A stretch of DNA of 64,000 nucleotides from Bradyrhizobium sp. CCBAU 53340. Its GTDB lineage: Bacteria > Pseudomonadota > Alphaproteobacteria > Rhizobiales > Xanthobacteraceae. Numbering within the stretch: the stretch's first letter is position 1; each line of letters begins with the position of its first letter. The notes beneath the pieces were generated by a model, which saw nothing but the letters and a program-made list of their open reading frames with translations, was not told where the DNA came from and ran no database searches. Both the position numbers and the translations under genes were made by a program. This document shows, one piece after another, positions 62,225-64,000 of this stretch. The stretch lies in assembly GCF_015291645.1 (NCBI RefSeq), contig NZ_CP030055.1, positions 4,092,001 to 4,156,000 of the forward strand, written 5' to 3'.

Positions 62225-63121
62225 TTAGATCGAGGGGCGGCGCGTTGGTTGCACCCCATTCGCGTCCGGACTGTGGCTGCAGGGCGAAGCGCTGCTCGCC
62301 GAGCTTAGTTGCGACAGCAGGGTAGGGGGAAGCAAAGAGTCCTTCGACGGAACGGGGCTCCTCCATGCCAAGCAGCTAAGGGGGCTGATTGGGTTGATCT
62401 TTTAGACCAAAATCCAAATCGCAGGATGAATCGCGACGGTGCCAAGCTACGGTTCTGCCGACGGCCAAGTGAGATAGTGAATGACACAGGTCCAATCGTT
62501 GTCATGGAGTGACCGCCCGTTTCGGCAGCATTGGCGAACGCGCTTGGCGCAAAGTGCCCGATCCACTCTATGGCTGGACCATCACGAGTCCATCAGGCCA
62601 GCTATTGAATCGCGCGGCCGATCGCCGATGCGGTCCTCACGTTCAAGAGCAAACAGATCGGCACAGTGCAGATCGTCGGTACGCGTCGACCGCGGCGGAC
62701 CTCGCACCACCGAGAACCAAGGTGTCACGGCCCGTAACGTCAACCAGGCGCTGACCGACATCTTCGCGCAGGACCGTGAGACCGCTGTCGCGCTTCACGA
62801 GGCTTGCCGGGCCCAAGACAACCTCGCGCCGTCAGCGGCAGACGCGGACGTCATGGTTGGCCTTCATCAGCCGAGCCAATGGGGCGCGCCTGAAGATGTT
62901 CCGCTGCCAGCTAACAAACGAATTGGTGGCGCCGATTCGGTCCGCCTCGCAGCCTCAGGTGATACCTTTGAGCATCCGCTCCCGTTTCTCGATTCGAGCG
63001 AATTAGGCGGACCACTTAGGCCGGGAGATGCAAGCTTGCCCCAAGCTAAAATAGACAAAATGCAAGCCGTTAACCAATTTGGGCTATGGAACAGCTTGCA
63101 GTTTCCTGCTCTTGTTTGGCT
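62225..63121. other. Region without intact genes, probably degenerate
   Basis: About 900 bp. Open frames (62481-63125, 62509-62754) have no ribosome site and mixed composition. Fragments such as VLTFKSKQIGTVQIV and NQALTDIFAQDRETAVALHE appear in different frames and look like pieces of decayed genes. Confidence 0.4.
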
Positions 63122-63859
63122 ATGAATTACCCTCGCGCGCCCATCACCGAAGCAGTCGTCGAGATGAGGTTTGGCCGCCAAATCGACCGCGAAACCATTG
63201 AAAAAGCAACATCTTTGATTGCTGGCGACTTCTTTTACAACGAGGAAGAGCAGATCTTCAATATTGCGATGGATGCTGATGTCGTTGGCAAGCCGCCGAA
63301 GGTCAAGACGGAGTGGTTGGGCCGTAAGCTCAGTTCGCTTGAAAGGACCGACTTGGTCTTTTTCCGCCAATCGTCATTTGTCTGTAGTCGCCTTGCGCCC
63401 TATATGGGGTGGGACAATTTCCGAGAAATAATGGGAACGGCTTGGACGGCTCTAAGAAAGCACTACTCCCAGCCTCTCGATGTCACCCGAGTCGGGTTGC
63501 GATACGTGAACAGGATCGATATCCCTGTGCAGGAAGGCGATTCGATCGACATCGATGACTATCTGAACTTCGCTCCGCGCTCGCCGCAGGCGTTTGAGCT
63601 TCCCATGCTTGGATATGTGGTCCAGACCCAGCGGCAGATTGACGTCGAGAACGATTTATACTTAAGCCTACTGTCCAGTGCTGTGCCGTCGCCGCTAATA
63701 AACACGGCCTCTTTCTCGCTCGACCTTGACGTGTATCGTGAAAAGAATATTCCTAAGCGGGATGATGAGCTGTGGTCGCTGATCGAGCGGATGCGCAGCC
63801 ACAAGAATTTTGTTTTCGAGGCTTGTATTACCGAGAGCGCCAGAGAACTATTTCGATGA
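63122..63859 (+). CDS. TIGR04255-family protein
   Basis: A 245-residue soluble protein whose N-terminus NYPRAPITEAVVEMRFGRQI and the mid-part VTRVGLRYVNRIDIP match the TIGR04255 pattern (PI-x-EA-x-x-E-I-x-F and RYINRI). The family has unknown function and is usually found in accessory regions, often with a second small gene. The ATG at 63122 fits the family start. The stop overlaps the next start by 4 bp, so the two form a pair. Confidence 0.78.
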   Translation: MNYPRAPITEAVVEMRFGRQIDRETIEKATSLIAGDFFYNEEEQIFNIAMDADVVGKPPKVKTEWLGRKLSSLERTDLVFFRQSSFVCSRLAPYMGWDNFREIMGTAWTALRKHYSQPLDVTRVGLRYVNRIDIPVQEGDSIDIDDYLNFAPRSPQAFELPMLGYVVQTQRQIDVENDLYLSLLSSAVPSPLINTASFSLDLDVYREKNIPKRDDELWSLIERMRSHKNFVFEACITESARELFR

Positions 63860-64000
63860 CCACTTTGCAACCAGCCATCGGCCGTAGAGCATTTGCAACG
63901 CCGTACGTCCCGTCATTGGCAGTTGGCGCGGTGTCGAAGGTGATCGAGGGACAAATCGAAAATCTTCAGAAGCCGTCACCAACGTTCGCGAGCCAAGGAA
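63856..64000 (+). CDS. Unidentified partner of the TIGR04255 protein (cut by window end)
   Basis: An open frame of 48 codons running off the right edge, beginning MTTLQPAIGRRAFATPYVPS. It is coupled to the TIGR04255 gene by an ATGA overlap. Too little is visible to assign a family. Confidence 0.6.
   Translation, partial: MTTLQPAIGRRAFATPYVPSLAVGAVSKVIEGQIENLQKPSPTFASQG

Larger units (their letters stand above)
48290..64000. mobile_element. Integrative island next to tRNA-Ser, right end outside the window
   Basis: The stretch begins at the 3' end of tRNA-Ser with a P4-type integrase and continues to the window edge. Signs of transfer are the tRNA-integrase pair, looser gene spacing, pseudogenes, dispersed remnants and a replication-like module near 59-61.5 kb. 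I looked for a second copy of the tRNA 3' end (GTTCGAATCCCACC) and found none up to 64000, so the other attachment site, if it exists, is further right. Part of the cargo (48-58 kb) could be older chromosomal material. Confidence 0.6.

Noticed and set aside
62481..63125. 214-codon plus-strand frame before the TIGR04255 gene
   Set aside because: Mixed composition, no ribosome site, overlaps the better supported start of the next gene.
48290..64000. Second attachment site (copy of the tRNA-Ser 3' end)
   Set aside because: Looked for GTTCGAATCCCACC and CCACCCCTTCCG downstream of the integrase; none seen inside the window.

Overview
The window reads as chromosomal DNA of a Bradyrhizobium-like alphaproteobacterium (Rhizobiales, Nitrobacteraceae). 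The support is high GC with strong GC3 bias, a phosphatidylcholine synthase, an IalB-type invasion protein, DUF1236 and DUF2147 secreted proteins, a nasT-nasS-nirA nitrate assimilation locus, PF04392-type binding proteins, and the palindromic intergenic repeats usual in this group. Genus is inferred from gene content, not from a marker gene.

Positions 1-48.2 kb look like core chromosome. From left to right: an acyl-CoA synthetase (cut by the window edge) behind a YejA-like peptide-binding protein; IalB, HspQ, an AEC transporter and a UbiH-type hydroxylase; phosphatidylcholine synthase with TerC, then a quinone oxidoreductase; an ArgD-type aminotransferase next to a 30-codon basic peptide gene with its own promoter and terminator; RimO; and a cytochrome c. 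Then follows the nitrite/nitrate assimilation block (nasT, nasS, a sigma54-like promoter with a structured leader, an FNT channel, nirA, and an Fe-S/flavin reductase). After it come the 5-oxoprolinase genes pxpB-pxpC-pxpA; RraA-like and cupin genes; DUF2147 and other secreted proteins; a PheC-like cyclohexadienyl dehydratase; a complete sugar-type ABC importer with a D-2-hydroxyacid dehydrogenase; a response regulator; glucokinase; an NAD cluster (pncA, a PHA-synthase-like hydrolase, nadE); a GrlR-like protein; a DUF1236 protein; and ilvD.

At 48.2 kb a tRNA-Ser(UGA) is followed within 165 bp by a P4-type tyrosine integrase. From there to the right edge the sequence looks like an integrated island: base composition and codon use appear less GC-biased (by eye, not computed), coding is looser, and pseudogenes and dispersed remnants appear. 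Its left part carries a frameshifted PF04392 protein, a winged-helix/TPR regulator, a cupin, an amidase-TetR-monooxygenase operon with a candidate operator, a glutathione S-transferase and a short-chain dehydrogenase. Its right part (58.6-61.5 kb) looks like a phage- or plasmid-type replication module: an excisionase-like HTH protein, a HTH_36 protein whose gene contains a dense cluster of GTGAC/GTCAC sites, an overlapping gene with the look of a helicase-loader partner, a noncoding stretch with three 16-bp tandem repeats (TGAGACACC core) plus inverted copies, and an XRE repressor with a palindromic operator. The window ends in a TIGR04255-type gene overlapping an unidentified partner. No right attachment site was found, so the island probably continues past 64 kb.

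The signals I consider most worth following are the replication module with its two repeat clusters, the NasT-type leader RNA upstream of the nitrite operon, and the 30-codon basic peptide transcript. The island module and leader are inferences from sequence pattern and context.
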